The notes: generated by a model not told the origin, from the letters alone. A stretch of 8,767 nucleotides of DNA from Streptococcus oralis (GCA_937930605.1 CALHBZ010000266.1:1-8767), one strand, 5' to 3'. Shown: positions 1 through 7,342, counted from the first letter of the stretch. Program-made: numbers and translations.

Positions 1-527
1 TTAACGCTGTTATCGACGGAACTGACGCTACAATGCTTTCAGGTGAGTCTGCAAACGGTAAATACCCACTTGAGTCAGTAACTACAATGGCTACGATCGA
101 CAAGAACGCTCAAACTCTTCTTAACGAGTACGGACGTTTGAACTCAGATACTTTCGAACGTAACTCTAAGACAGAAGTTATGGCTTCAGCTGTTAAAGAT
201 GCTACTAACTCAATGAACATCAAATTGGTTGTTACCCTTACTAAGACTGGTCACACAGCACGTTTGATTTCTAAATACCGTCCAAATGCTGATATCTTAG
301 CATTGACATTCGATGAATTGACAGAGCGTGGATTGATGTTGAACTGGGGTGTTATCCCAATGTTGACTGAAGCTCCATCATCAACTGATGATATGTTCGA
401 AATCGCTGAACGTAAAGCAGTTGAAGCAGGGCTTGTAGAATCTGGTGACGATATCGTTATCGTTGCAGGTGTGCCGCTTGGAGAAGCTGTCCGTACAAAC
501 ACAATGCGTATCCGTACAGTACGTTAA
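1..527 (+). CDS. pyk: Pyruvate kinase, C-terminal part (5' end outside window)
   Basis: This is the last part of pyruvate kinase, the cytoplasmic glycolytic enzyme that converts PEP and ADP to pyruvate and ATP. The reading frame is open from base 3 and ends at TAA 525-527, leaving about 174 visible residues of a protein that is usually near 500 in streptococci. The first residues carry the family signature DGTDATMLSGESANGKYP, the end of the catalytic (beta/alpha)8 barrel. The rest is the C-terminal regulatory domain. There the segment TLTKTGHTA (bases about 237-263) matches the phosphate-binding loop of the sugar-phosphate effector site known in pyruvate kinases. The first internal ATG at 33 lies inside the signature motif, so it is not a start. 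Codon use is strongly biased, as expected for a highly expressed glycolytic gene. The gene is followed by its own terminator, so it is transcriptionally separate from murA. Identity is very secure; only the 5' part is missing. Confidence 0.97.
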   Translation, partial: NAVIDGTDATMLSGESANGKYPLESVTTMATIDKNAQTLLNEYGRLNSDTFERNSKTEVMASAVKDATNSMNIKLVVTLTKTGHTARLISKYRPNADILALTFDELTERGLMLNWGVIPMLTEAPSSTDDMFEIAERKAVEAGLVESGDDIVIVAGVPLGEAVRTNTMRIRTVR

Positions 528-540
528 TCTAACATTTCAA

Positions 541-587
541 AGCCTATCATATCAAGCTTCATGGCTTGTGTGATAGGTCTTTTTTCT
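541..587 (+). terminator. Intrinsic terminator of pyk
   Basis: A hairpin starts 13 bases after the pyk stop. CCTATCA (543-549) pairs with TGATAGG (571-577), and an inner stem CAAGC (553-557) pairs with GCTTG (564-568) around a 6-base loop, with a small internal loop between the two stems. A T-run (TCTTTTTTC, 578-586) follows. This is a standard Rho-independent terminator. Confidence 0.9.
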
Positions 588-649
588 ATTTTAGAAGATA
601 AAAAGAGAGAGAATTTTATTAAACAGAAATGGGAAAAATAGGAGAACTA

Positions 650-658
650 TGGTATAAT
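650..658 (+). promoter_or_regulatory. Extended -10 promoter of the murA operon
   Basis: TGGTATAAT at 650-658 is a perfect extended -10 element (TGn plus consensus TATAAT). At the usual -35 distance (about 630-635) only a poor match is visible (TGGGAA), so the promoter probably relies on the extended -10. Transcription would begin near 665, giving a leader of roughly 35 bases before murA. It is the only good promoter between the pyk terminator and map, and therefore likely drives all four genes. Confidence 0.8.
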
Positions 659-700
659 AGAATGTAAAGACCTTTTTAGTAAATTTTGAAAGAGTATAAC

Positions 701-1960
701 ATGAGAAAAATTGTCATCAATGGTGGACATCCATTGCAAGGTGAAATCACTATTAGCGGTGCTAAGAATAGTGTTGTAGCATTAATTCCTGCTATTATAC
801 TGGCAGATGATGTTGTCACTTTGGATTGTGTCCCAGATATTTCAGACGTTGCTAGTCTTGTAGAGATTATGGAAATCATGGGAGCGAAAGTAAAACGCTA
901 CGATGATGTTTTGGAGATTGATCCTAGAGGTGTTCAGAATATCCCAATGCCTTATGGCAAGATCAATAGCCTTCGTGCATCTTATTATTTCTATGGAAGT
1001 CTTTTAGGTCGCTTTGGTGAAGCTACGGTTGGACTTCCTGGCGGATGTGATCTGGGACCCCGTCCGATTGATCTTCATCTCAAAGCTTTCGAAGCTATGG
1101 GAGCTAAGGTGAGTTATGAGGGAGACAATATGAATTTGTCTGCTCAAGGAATGGGTCTTCATGGTGCAAGTATCTACATGGATACAGTCAGTGTTGGTGC
1201 GACGATTAATACCATGATTGCGGCTGTTAAAGCTAAGGGACGTACTGTCATTGAAAATGCAGCTCGTGAACCAGAAATCATAGATGTGGCTACCCTTTTG
1301 AATAATATGGGGGCCCACATTCGTGGTGCAGGGACTGATATTATCATTATTGATGGTGTCGAGAAACTTCATGGAACGCGCCACCAGGTCATTCCAGACC
1401 GCATTGAAGCTGGAACCTATATTTCACTTGCTGCAGCGGTTGGTACAGGAATCCGTATTAACAATGTTCTTTATGAACACTTAGAAGGATTTATCGCCAA
1501 ACTAGAGGAAATGGGCGTTCGTATGACGGTCTCTGAAGATAGTATCTTCGTTGAAGAGCAATCTGATTTGAAGGCTATCAATATCAAAACAGCTCCCTAT
1601 CCTGGTTTTGCAACGGATTTGCAACAGCCTATCACACCGCTTTTGCTGACAGCTCAAGGTCGTGGTACTATTATTGACACGATTTATGAGAAACGTGTCA
1701 ATCATGTCTTTGAGTTAGCGAAAATGGATGCAGATATTATGACTACAAATGACCATATTTTCTACACTGGTGGACGTGTTCTGCATGGTGCCAAGGTGAA
1801 AGCTACAGACTTGCGAGCTGGTGCTGCACTTGTCATCGCTGGCTTGATGGCTCAAGGTCAGACTGAAATTACGAATATTGAGTTTATCCTTCGTGGTTAC
1901 TCAGATATTATTGAAAAATTACGCAGTCTCGGAGCAGATATTACACTTGTTGAAGACTAA
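701..1960 (+). CDS. murA: UDP-N-acetylglucosamine 1-carboxyvinyltransferase (MurA1/MurZ type)
   Basis: This enzyme transfers enolpyruvate from PEP to UDP-GlcNAc, the first committed step of peptidoglycan synthesis, in the cytoplasm. The product is 419 residues, the normal length. Key residues are visible: K22-N23 in SGAKNS, the PEP-reactive and fosfomycin-target Cys116 in [11 protein letters not shown], Arg92 in SLRAS, catalytic Asp306 in FATDLQQP, and Arg372 near the end. ATG 701 was chosen because MRKIVINGG is the conserved start and GAAAGAG (688-694) is a suitably placed ribosome site. An in-frame TTG at 686 would overlap that site. Low-GC Gram-positives carry two MurA paralogues. The sequence and the neighbours (acetyltransferase, spxR, map) match the one called MurA1 or MurZ in S. 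pneumoniae. It is the first gene of a four-gene operon. Family identity is certain; the paralogue call is strong but made from memory. Confidence 0.97.
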   Translation: MRKIVINGGHPLQGEITISGAKNSVVALIPAIILADDVVTLDCVPDISDVASLVEIMEIMGAKVKRYDDVLEIDPRGVQNIPMPYGKINSLRASYYFYGSLLGRFGEATVGLPGGCDLGPRPIDLHLKAFEAMGAKVSYEGDNMNLSAQGMGLHGASIYMDTVSVGATINTMIAAVKAKGRTVIENAAREPEIIDVATLLNNMGAHIRGAGTDIIIIDGVEKLHGTRHQVIPDRIEAGTYISLAAAVGTGIRINNVLYEHLEGFIAKLEEMGVRMTVSEDSIFVEEQSDLKAINIKTAPYPGFATDLQQPITPLLLTAQGRGTIIDTIYEKRVNHVFELAKMDADIMTTNDHIFYTGGRVLHGAKVKATDLRAGAALVIAGLMAQGQTEITNIEFILRGYSDIIEKLRSLGADITLVED

Positions 1961-1966
1961 ACCGTT

Positions 1967-1974
1967 GAGGTGAT
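1967..1974 (+). promoter_or_regulatory. Strong Shine-Dalgarno deciding the acetyltransferase start
   Basis: GAGGTGAT is an extended complement to the 16S rRNA 3' end and begins 6 bases after the murA stop. It places the start at ATG 1976. The in-frame GTG at 1970 lies inside this element, so it is unlikely to be used as a start codon. Confidence 0.75.
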
Positions 1975-1975
1975 T

Positions 1976-2527
1976 ATGAATATTTGGACCAAATTAGCAA
2001 TGTTTTCTTTCTTTGAAACGGAGCGCTTGTATTTGCGTCCTTTCTTTTTTAGTGATAGTCAAGCTTTTCACGAGATTGCTTCAGATCCTGAAAATCTACA
2101 ATTTATTTTTCCCAGTCAAGCAAGTTTAGAAGAAAGTCAGTACGCACTTGCTAACTATTTTATGAAGACTCCTCTAGGTGTCTGGGCAATTTGTAATCAA
2201 GACAACCAGGAAATGATTGGTTCTATCAAATTTGAAAAAATTGACGAAATCAAAAAAGAAGCTGAGATTGGATATTTCTTAAGAAAGGATTCTTGGTCTC
2301 AAGGTTTTATGACAGAAGTAGTTACCAAGCTATGTCAGCTTTCATTTGAAGAATTTGGTTTAAAACAATTATCCATCATCACTCATCTGGAGAATCAAGC
2401 TAGTCAGAAAGTCGCCTTAAAATCGGGATTTAGTCTCTTCCGACAGTTTAAGGGGAGCGATCGCTATACACGAAAAATGAGGGACTACCTTGAATTTCGA
2501 TACATAAAAGGAGAGTTCAGTGAGTAA
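1976..2527 (+). CDS. GNAT-family N-acetyltransferase (RimJ/RimL-like)
   Basis: This is a 183-residue single-domain acetyltransferase that would use acetyl-CoA; the substrate is unknown. The N-terminus FFETERLYLRPF (about residues 12-23) is the typical opening of RimJ/RimL-type GNATs. IGYFLRKDSWSQGFMTE (about 98-114) corresponds to motif A, where the acetyl-CoA pyrophosphate is gripped. HLENQASQKVALKSGF (about 137-152) is the usual motif B region, with the N...AS...GF pattern. The gene sits 15 bases after murA and runs 8 bases into spxR, so it is cotranscribed and probably translationally coupled to the regulator. A later in-frame ATG at 2000 (MFSFFETERL) is a possible alternative start but has no comparable ribosome site. 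A role in acetylating a ribosomal or cell-wall component would be a guess. The family call is secure; the function is not known. Confidence 0.92.
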   Translation: MNIWTKLAMFSFFETERLYLRPFFFSDSQAFHEIASDPENLQFIFPSQASLEESQYALANYFMKTPLGVWAICNQDNQEMIGSIKFEKIDEIKKEAEIGYFLRKDSWSQGFMTEVVTKLCQLSFEEFGLKQLSIITHLENQASQKVALKSGFSLFRQFKGSDRYTRKMRDYLEFRYIKGEFSE

Positions 2528-3797
2528 ACACCAAGAAATCTTAAGTTATCTGGAAGAGTTACCAATAGGAAAACGTGTCAGTGTTCGTAGCATTTCCAAT
2601 CACTTGGGTGTCAGTGATGGGACGGCTTATCGTGCCATTAAAGAAGCTGAAAACCGTGGAATTGTAGAAACTCGACCTCGTAGTGGAACCATTCGTGTCA
2701 AATCTCAGAAAGTGGCGATTGAAAAACTGACCTATGCAGAGATTGCAGAAGTAACCTCATCTGAAGTCTTGGCTGGTCAGGAAGGGTTGGACAGGGAATT
2801 CAGCAAATTTTCAATCGGGGCTATGACCGAGCGGAATATCTTATCCTATCTGAATGATGGTGGTTTGTTAATCGTCGGAGACCGTACTCGTATTCAGCTT
2901 TTGGCGCTGGAAAATGAAAATGCAGTTCTGGTGACGGGTGGTTTTCATGTGCATGAGGATGTACTGGAACTTGCCAATCAGAAAGGAATCCCTGTTTTAC
3001 GAAGCAAGCATGATACCTTTACAGTTGCAACCATGATCAATAGAGCTTTGTCAAATGTGCAGATTAAGACAGACATTTTAACAGTTGAAAAAATCTATCG
3101 TCCTAGCCATGAGTATGGCTTTTTGAGGGAAACGGACACAGTGAAAGACTATTTGGACTTGGTACGTAAGAACAGAAGTAGTCGTTTCCCAGTCATTAAC
3201 CAACATCAAGTGGTTGTGGGAGTGATTACCATGCGTGATGCAGGGGACAAATCCCCTAGCACGACGATTGATAAGGTGATGACGCGCAGCATTTTCGTAA
3301 CAGGCTTAGCGACTAATATTGCCAATGTCAGTCAACGGATGATCGCAGAAGACTTTGAGATGGTTCCCGTTGTCAGAAGTAACCAAACCTTGCTCGGGGT
3401 GATTACAAGACGAGATGTCATGGATAAGATGAGTCGTTCTCAGGTTTCAGCCTTGCCGACTTTTTCAGAGCAAATTGGTCAGAAGTTGTCTTATCATCAC
3501 GACGAAGTTGTGATTACAGTTGAGCCCTTTATGCTTGAAAAGAACGGAGTTTTGGCAAATGGTGTTCTTGCTGAAATTTTAACTCATATGACACAGGATT
3601 TGGTGGCAAATAGCAGACGCAATCTCATCATTGAGCAGATGCTAATTTACTTCTTGCAGGCTGTACAGATAGATGATACTTTGCGGATTCAGGCTCGTAT
3701 TATTCACCACACGAGACGCTCATCTATTATTGATTATGATATTTATCATGGTCATCAGATTGTTTCAAAAGCAAATGTTACAGTTAAAATTAATTAG
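2520..3797 (+). CDS. spxR: SpxR-type regulator: HTH, DRTGG, two CBS and hotdog domains
   Basis: This 425-residue multidomain regulator matches S. pneumoniae SpxR, a positive regulator of pyruvate oxidase (spxB), and is related to B. subtilis YtoI. Visible parts in order are: a winged-helix/HTH (about residues 1-62, with VRSISNHLGVSDGTAYRAIKE as the helix pair); a DRTGG domain (about 68-180, DRT at 121-123 and GG at 140-141); two CBS domains (about 190-245 and 254-305, each ending in a GVIT-R-D strand); and a C-terminal hotdog/thioesterase-like domain (about 325-425). CBS pairs usually bind adenine nucleotides and hotdog folds bind acyl-CoA or acyl groups, so the protein plausibly senses energy or acyl-CoA state; this is inference. 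The start is GTG 2520, with AGGAG at 2509-2513, inside the end of the acetyltransferase gene. The next gene, map, starts 15 bases after the stop. The domain layout is secure; the SpxR name rests on recalled sequence and gene order. Confidence 0.9.
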   Translation: MSKHQEILSYLEELPIGKRVSVRSISNHLGVSDGTAYRAIKEAENRGIVETRPRSGTIRVKSQKVAIEKLTYAEIAEVTSSEVLAGQEGLDREFSKFSIGAMTERNILSYLNDGGLLIVGDRTRIQLLALENENAVLVTGGFHVHEDVLELANQKGIPVLRSKHDTFTVATMINRALSNVQIKTDILTVEKIYRPSHEYGFLRETDTVKDYLDLVRKNRSSRFPVINQHQVVVGVITMRDAGDKSPSTTIDKVMTRSIFVTGLATNIANVSQRMIAEDFEMVPVVRSNQTLLGVITRRDVMDKMSRSQVSALPTFSEQIGQKLSYHHDEVVITVEPFMLEKNGVLANGVLAEILTHMTQDLVANSRRNLIIEQMLIYFLQAVQIDDTLRIQARIIHHTRRSSIIDYDIYHGHQIVSKANVTVKIN

Positions 3798-3812
3798 AAT
3801 CTAGGAGAAAAA

Positions 3813-4673
3813 ATGATAACTTTAAAATCAGCACGTGAAATCGAAGCCATGGACAAGGCAGGTGATTTCCTCGCTAGTATCCATATCGGCTTACGTGATT
3901 TGATTAAGCCAGGCGTGGATATGTGGGAAGTAGAAGAGTATGTTCGTCGCCGTTGCAAAGAGGAGAATTTCCTTCCTCTACAGATTGGCGTGGATGGTGC
4001 TGTCATGGATTACCCCTATGCCACTTGTTGCTCTCTCAACGACGAAGTAGCTCACGCTTTTCCACGTCATTACATCTTGAAAGATGGCGATTTACTCAAG
4101 GTTGACATGGTTCTAGGTGGTCCGATTGCCAAATCCGACCTCAATGTGTCAAAACTCAACTTTAATAATGTTGAGCAAATGAAAAAATACACCCAAAGTT
4201 ATACTGGTGGTCTAGCAGACTCGTGCTGGGCTTATGCTGTTGGTACCCCCTCTGAAGAAGTGAAAAACTTGATGGATGTGACCAAGGAAGCTATGTATAT
4301 AGGGATTGAGCAAGCAGTTGTTGGAAACCGTATCGGAGATATCGGTGCAGCCATTCAAGAATACGCTGAAAGTCGCGGTTATGGTGTAGTGCGTGATTTG
4401 GTTGGTCACGGAGTTGGTCCAACTATGCACGAGGAGCCAATGGTCCCTAACTACGGTGTTGCAGGTCGTGGTCTTCGTCTCCGTGAAGGAATGGTGCTGA
4501 CTATTGAACCCATGATTAATACTGGAGATTGGGAAATTGATACAGATATGAAGACTGGCTGGGCTCATAAAACCATCGATGGCGGCCTGTCTTGCCAATA
4601 TGAACACCAGTTCGTAATTACCAAAGACGGTCCTGTAATCTTGACTAGTCAAGGTGAAGAAGGAACTTATTAA
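3813..4673 (+). CDS. map: Methionine aminopeptidase, type I, with streptococcal insert
   Basis: This enzyme removes the initiator methionine from new proteins, a normally essential cytoplasmic metalloprotease step. It has 286 residues. The five metal ligands can be placed: Asp98 (LKVDMV), Asp136 (GLADSCWA), His199 (VGHGVG), Glu232 (TIEPM) and Glu264 (QYEHQ). Substrate-site histidines are His81 (EVAHAFP) and His206 (MHEEP). In E. coli MetAP the first two aspartates are 11 residues apart; here they are 38 apart. That gives an insert of about 27 residues (roughly 103-130, rich in Lys, Asn, Ser and Gln), as known for streptococcal type Ia enzymes. It accounts for most of the extra length over the usual 250-265. 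The start ATG 3813 has AGGAGA at 3803-3808. It is the last gene of the murA operon, 15 bases behind spxR, and is followed directly by a terminator. Confidence 0.95.
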   Translation: MITLKSAREIEAMDKAGDFLASIHIGLRDLIKPGVDMWEVEEYVRRRCKEENFLPLQIGVDGAVMDYPYATCCSLNDEVAHAFPRHYILKDGDLLKVDMVLGGPIAKSDLNVSKLNFNNVEQMKKYTQSYTGGLADSCWAYAVGTPSEEVKNLMDVTKEAMYIGIEQAVVGNRIGDIGAAIQEYAESRGYGVVRDLVGHGVGPTMHEEPMVPNYGVAGRGLRLREGMVLTIEPMINTGDWEIDTDMKTGWAHKTIDGGLSCQYEHQFVITKDGPVILTSQGEEGTY

Positions 4674-4677
4674 AATG

Positions 4678-4700
4678 AAGGGAGCTTAGCTCCTTTTTTT
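4678..4700 (+). terminator. Intrinsic terminator of the murA-spxR-map operon
   Basis: GGAGC (4681-4685) pairs with GCTCC (4689-4693) around a 3-base TTA loop. It is extended by AAG (4678-4680) against the first Ts, and a run of seven Ts (4694-4700) follows. It begins 5 bases after the map stop. The stem is short, but the T-run is good. Confidence 0.85.
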
Positions 4701-4737
4701 ATATTCAGTTTAGATAAAACAGACAAGCGTAGCAAAG

Positions 4738-4768
4738 TTGTCACAAATTTTTTCTTTTGTAGTAAAAT
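4738..4768 (+). promoter_or_regulatory. Probable promoter of the ccdA-thioredoxin operon
   Basis: TAAAAT at 4763-4768 is a reasonable -10, and TTGTCA at 4738-4743 is a good -35 match. The 19-base spacer is longer than ideal. A short inverted repeat, ACAAA (4743-4747) against TTTGT (4756-4760), lies in the spacer and could be an operator or chance in AT-rich DNA. Transcription would start near 4775. A promoter is expected here because the preceding operon terminates at 4700. Confidence 0.55.
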
Positions 4769-4800
4769 AAGATTAGAATTTTGTGAAAGTAGGTAATTCG

Positions 4801-5508
4801 TTGGAGTCTATTATATTTTTAGTATCAGTTTTTTTAGCCGGCATACTGTCTTTCTTTTCACCCTGCATCTTCCCTTTGCTACCAGTCTATGCTGGTATTT
4901 TACTGGATGATCAGGGAAATTCGAAAAGCTTTCGCTTTTTCGGAAGAGATGTTGCATGGTCGGGCTTAATTCGGACCTTGTGCTTTATTGCTGGAATCTC
5001 CCTTATTTTCTTTATTTTGGGATTTGGAGCTGGATTCTTAGGGCACATGCTCTATGCTGACTGGTTTCGTTATGTAATGGGAGTAGTCATTATCCTTTTG
5101 GGCCTTCACCAGATGGAAATCTTACATTTCAATAAACTGGAAGTTCAAAAGGCAGTCACCTTCAAACAATCAAAGTCGAATCACTATTTGTCAGCCTTTT
5201 TACTTGGGATAACCTTTAGTTTTGGATGGACCCCTTGTATCGGACCAGTTTTAAGTTCGGTCTTGGCTCTGGCGGCTTCAGGAGGGAATGGTGCTTGGCA
5301 AGGAGCATTACTAACCTTAGTGTACACATTGGGAATGGCTCTACCTTTCATCATTTTGGCCTTGGCTTCGGGTTGGATTATGCCCTACTTTAGTAAACTA
5401 AAACCCCATATGATCCTACTAAAGAAAATTGGGGGAGCTTTGATTATTTTGATGGGATTATTATTAATGCTAGGGCAGTTAAATGCCTTGTCAGGAATTC
5501 TTGGATAA
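4801..5508 (+). CDS. ccdA: CcdA-family thiol-disulfide membrane transporter
   Basis: This small DsbD/CcdA-type integral membrane protein passes reducing equivalents from cytoplasmic thioredoxin to extracellular thioredoxin-like proteins. From TTG 4801 the product is 235 residues, with about six hydrophobic segments (roughly 2-22, 56-80, 88-104, 128-160, 165-190 and 206-228). The two redox cysteines are visible: Cys22 in FFSPCIFPLLPVYAG and Cys146 in FGWTPCIGPV, at the equivalent places of the two half-repeats. The TTG start is favoured because AGTAGGT (4788-4794) precedes it at a good distance and MESIIFLVS is the natural beginning of the first membrane helix. An in-frame GTG at 4783 would add MKVGNS but lacks a ribosome site. 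The gene lies 12 bases upstream of the thioredoxin-like lipoprotein that is its likely partner. No methionine sulfoxide reductase gene follows, which fits the pneumococcal ccdA2-etrx2 type of operon rather than the msrAB1 operon. Confidence 0.93.
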   Translation: MESIIFLVSVFLAGILSFFSPCIFPLLPVYAGILLDDQGNSKSFRFFGRDVAWSGLIRTLCFIAGISLIFFILGFGAGFLGHMLYADWFRYVMGVVIILLGLHQMEILHFNKLEVQKAVTFKQSKSNHYLSAFLLGITFSFGWTPCIGPVLSSVLALAASGGNGAWQGALLTLVYTLGMALPFIILALASGWIMPYFSKLKPHMILLKKIGGALIILMGLLLMLGQLNALSGILG

Positions 5509-5520
5509 AAGGAGAAAAAG

Positions 5521-6066
5521 ATGAAAAAAATGATTTTTGCGGGATTGAGTCTCATGTCTTTATTTTTGTTGATTGCCTGTGGCGAAAAAGAAACCAAACA
5601 AACGAGCAGTCCCAAACAACCTACTGTACAACAAATCGCAGTAGGAAAGGATGCGCCAGACTTCACCTTGCAGTCTATGGATGGCAAAGAAGTGAAATTA
5701 TCAGACTATAAAGGGAAAAAGGTCTATTTGAAATTCTGGGCCTCTTGGTGTGGACCATGTAAAAAAAGCATGCCTGAGCTAATGGAATTAGCTGCCAAAC
5801 AAGATCGAGACTTTGAAATCTTGAGTGTCATTGCACCTGGCCTACAAGGTGAAAAAACAGTTCAAGATTTTCCAAAATGGTACCAAGATCAAGGCTATAA
5901 GGACATACCAGTTCTATATGATACCCAAGCAACCACCTTCCAAGCCTACCAAATTCGTAGTATTCCAACGGAATACTTGATTGACAGTCAAGGAAAAATT
6001 GGAAAAATCCAATTTGGCGCTATTAGCAATGCTGACGCGGAAGCAGCTTTTAAAGAGATGAAGTAA
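5521..6066 (+). CDS. etrx2: Extracellular thioredoxin-like lipoprotein (TlpA/Etrx family)
   Basis: This 181-residue surface thioredoxin is anchored as a lipoprotein. It would take electrons from CcdA and reduce exported targets such as methionine sulfoxide reductase, as known for pneumococcal Etrx proteins. The N-terminus is a lipoprotein signal peptide with lipobox LIAC, so Cys20 is the likely lipidated residue. A polar linker (about 21-40, rich in Lys, Gln, Thr and Ser) follows. The TlpA/AhpC-type fold spans about 41-180, with APDFTL at the start, the redox site WCGPC (Cys77 and Cys80) and the cis-proline Pro149 in SIPTEYLID. ATG 5521 has AAAAGGAG at 5507-5514. The gene is 12 bases after ccdA and is closed by the hairpin at 6071. 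No msrAB gene follows, so the likely counterpart is Etrx2; the number is inferred from the operon layout and recalled sequence. Family identity is secure. Confidence 0.92.
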   Translation: MKKMIFAGLSLMSLFLLIACGEKETKQTSSPKQPTVQQIAVGKDAPDFTLQSMDGKEVKLSDYKGKKVYLKFWASWCGPCKKSMPELMELAAKQDRDFEILSVIAPGLQGEKTVQDFPKWYQDQGYKDIPVLYDTQATTFQAYQIRSIPTEYLIDSQGKIGKIQFGAISNADAEAAFKEMK

Positions 6067-6070
6067 AATA

Positions 6071-6098
6071 AAAAAATCGCGTAGAATCGCGATTTTTT
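6071..6098. terminator. Shared bidirectional terminator between etrx2 and dacA
   Basis: AAAAAATCGCG (6071-6081) pairs perfectly with CGCGATTTTTT (6088-6098) around a 6-base loop. The right arm gives a T-run for plus-strand transcripts, and the left arm (As) gives a T-run for minus-strand transcripts. It starts 4 bases after the etrx2 stop and touches the dacA stop codon (6098-6100), so it serves both convergent genes. Confidence 0.92.
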
Positions 6099-7342
6099 TA
6101 TAGTTTTTCATTGATAAAGCGGATAAATTGATTCCACCAAACCTTCAAAAAGAAGGCTTTTTCAACTTTCTTTTCAGAAACCATTTCAAAAGATGGTTTT
6201 TCTGAAGTGAGGTAGCCTTGACCAATCAAATCCTGATCATCATAGGTTAGGGTACCGACAACCTTGCCTTCTTCCAATGGAGCCATTTCTGATCTTGCTT
6301 TCGGTGTGAATTGCAGAGCTGGTGTAGTACTGCTTCCAATGCGTTGGACGATGGAAATATCTGACTTAGCGACAGCTGACACATTATCTTCTTTACCATC
6401 AAGAACAGTTACTTTACTATCGTTGTATGCTTCACCTTTCTGAACGACAGTTTTTAAGGCAAAGTTTGCAGAAATATAATCTAAAAGTGCAGAAGTTGCA
6501 GTAAAACGTGCATAAGGGTTGGTATCTTGTTGATCTGCATTCAAAACAACCGTAATAATACGCATCCCTTTCTCAACAGTTGTTCCAACGAAAGAAGCAC
6601 CGGCTTTATCAGTAGTACCTGTCTTTAGTCCATCAACCCCCCCACGATAGGCAGGCATTCCCTCCAACATATAGTTAGTTGAGTGGATTTCAAGTCCTGC
6701 AAAGGTAGAAGTTGGTTTTTTGGTGATTTCCAAAACTTGAGGATAATCTCGGATGAGATTACGAGCAACAATTGCAACATCGTAGGCACTCAACTTGTTT
6801 TCATCATCTTTTTTAGAACCAGGATAGATATTATCGCCAAGGGTCTCATTATTTAAACCAGTTGTGTTTACAATAGTTGCATCTTGAATTCCCCATTCAA
6901 GAAGTTTCGCTCTCATCTTGTCAACGAAGTCTTTCTCTGAACCAGCAATTTTTTCTGCTAGCGCAATAGCAGCACTGTTGGCGCTGGATACCATTGTAGC
7001 CTCTAATAATTGTTCAACAGTATAATTTCGAGCTTCCATAGGGACGTTACTGGCCTCAGAATTAGTTGTAAGTTTGTAAGGGTAGTCCGAAATATCGACG
7101 GGTGTAGATAGGCTGATGGTTCCTTGTTCCAAGGCTTCATAGACTAGGTAGACAGTGAGAATCTTGGTGATTGAAGCAATTTCAACAGCTTGAGTAGCAT
7201 CTTTTTCGTAGAGAATTTTCCCAGTGTTTGCTTCAACAGCAATGGCATGCTTGGCAGCGACATCAAAATCTTGCGCAGATACAGTAGGAATGGCTGTACC
7301 AAAAATGATAAGAGTTAGTAAGGATAAAATTATTTTCTTCAT
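6098..7342 (-). CDS. dacA: D-alanyl-D-alanine carboxypeptidase (PBP3)
   Basis: This low-molecular-mass penicillin-binding protein removes the terminal D-Ala from peptidoglycan pentapeptides outside the membrane, limiting cross-link donors and affecting septum placement. It has 414 residues. A Sec signal peptide covers residues 1-23, cleaved after VSA. The three active-site motifs are intact: SITK (Ser57-Lys60, Ser57 the nucleophile), SAN (120-122) and KTG (240-242). The C-terminal beta-rich domain (about 300-390) follows. The last 20 or so residues (KAFFLKVWWNQFIRFINEKL) form an amphipathic helix typical of membrane attachment in this family. The sequence closely resembles recalled pneumococcal PBP3. 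The start ATG at 7342-7340 is the only sensible one given the signal peptide, yet it has no Shine-Dalgarno and sits only about 10 bases from the -10 element, so the mRNA may be nearly leaderless. It is monocistronic, convergent with etrx2 and divergent from the AI-2E family gene. Confidence 0.97.
   Translation of the reverse strand: MKKIILSLLTLIIFGTAIPTVSAQDFDVAAKHAIAVEANTGKILYEKDATQAVEIASITKILTVYLVYEALEQGTISLSTPVDISDYPYKLTTNSEASNVPMEARNYTVEQLLEATMVSSANSAAIALAEKIAGSEKDFVDKMRAKLLEWGIQDATIVNTTGLNNETLGDNIYPGSKKDDENKLSAYDVAIVARNLIRDYPQVLEITKKPTSTFAGLEIHSTNYMLEGMPAYRGGVDGLKTGTTDKAGASFVGTTVEKGMRIITVVLNADQQDTNPYARFTATSALLDYISANFALKTVVQKGEAYNDSKVTVLDGKEDNVSAVAKSDISIVQRIGSSTTPALQFTPKARSEMAPLEEGKVVGTLTYDDQDLIGQGYLTSEKPSFEMVSEKKVEKAFFLKVWWNQFIRFINEKL

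Noticed and set aside
640..658. AGGAG followed by ATG GTA TAA (ATG at 649) upstream of murA, a possible two-codon leader ORF
   Set aside because: It coincides with the extended -10 element and would lie upstream of the predicted transcription start, so it is unlikely to be translated.
686..700. Five-residue N-terminal extension of MurA from a TTG at 686
   Set aside because: The extension overlaps the likely ribosome site GAAAGAG, and the conserved family start is the ATG at 701.
1004..1384. Minus-strand ORF of 126 codons inside murA
   Set aside because: It lies wholly inside a conserved enzyme gene and has no recognisable domain; it is a shadow frame.
4212..4652. Minus-strand ORF of 146 codons inside map
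   Set aside because: It lies antisense to conserved active-site codons, with no family resemblance; it is a shadow frame.
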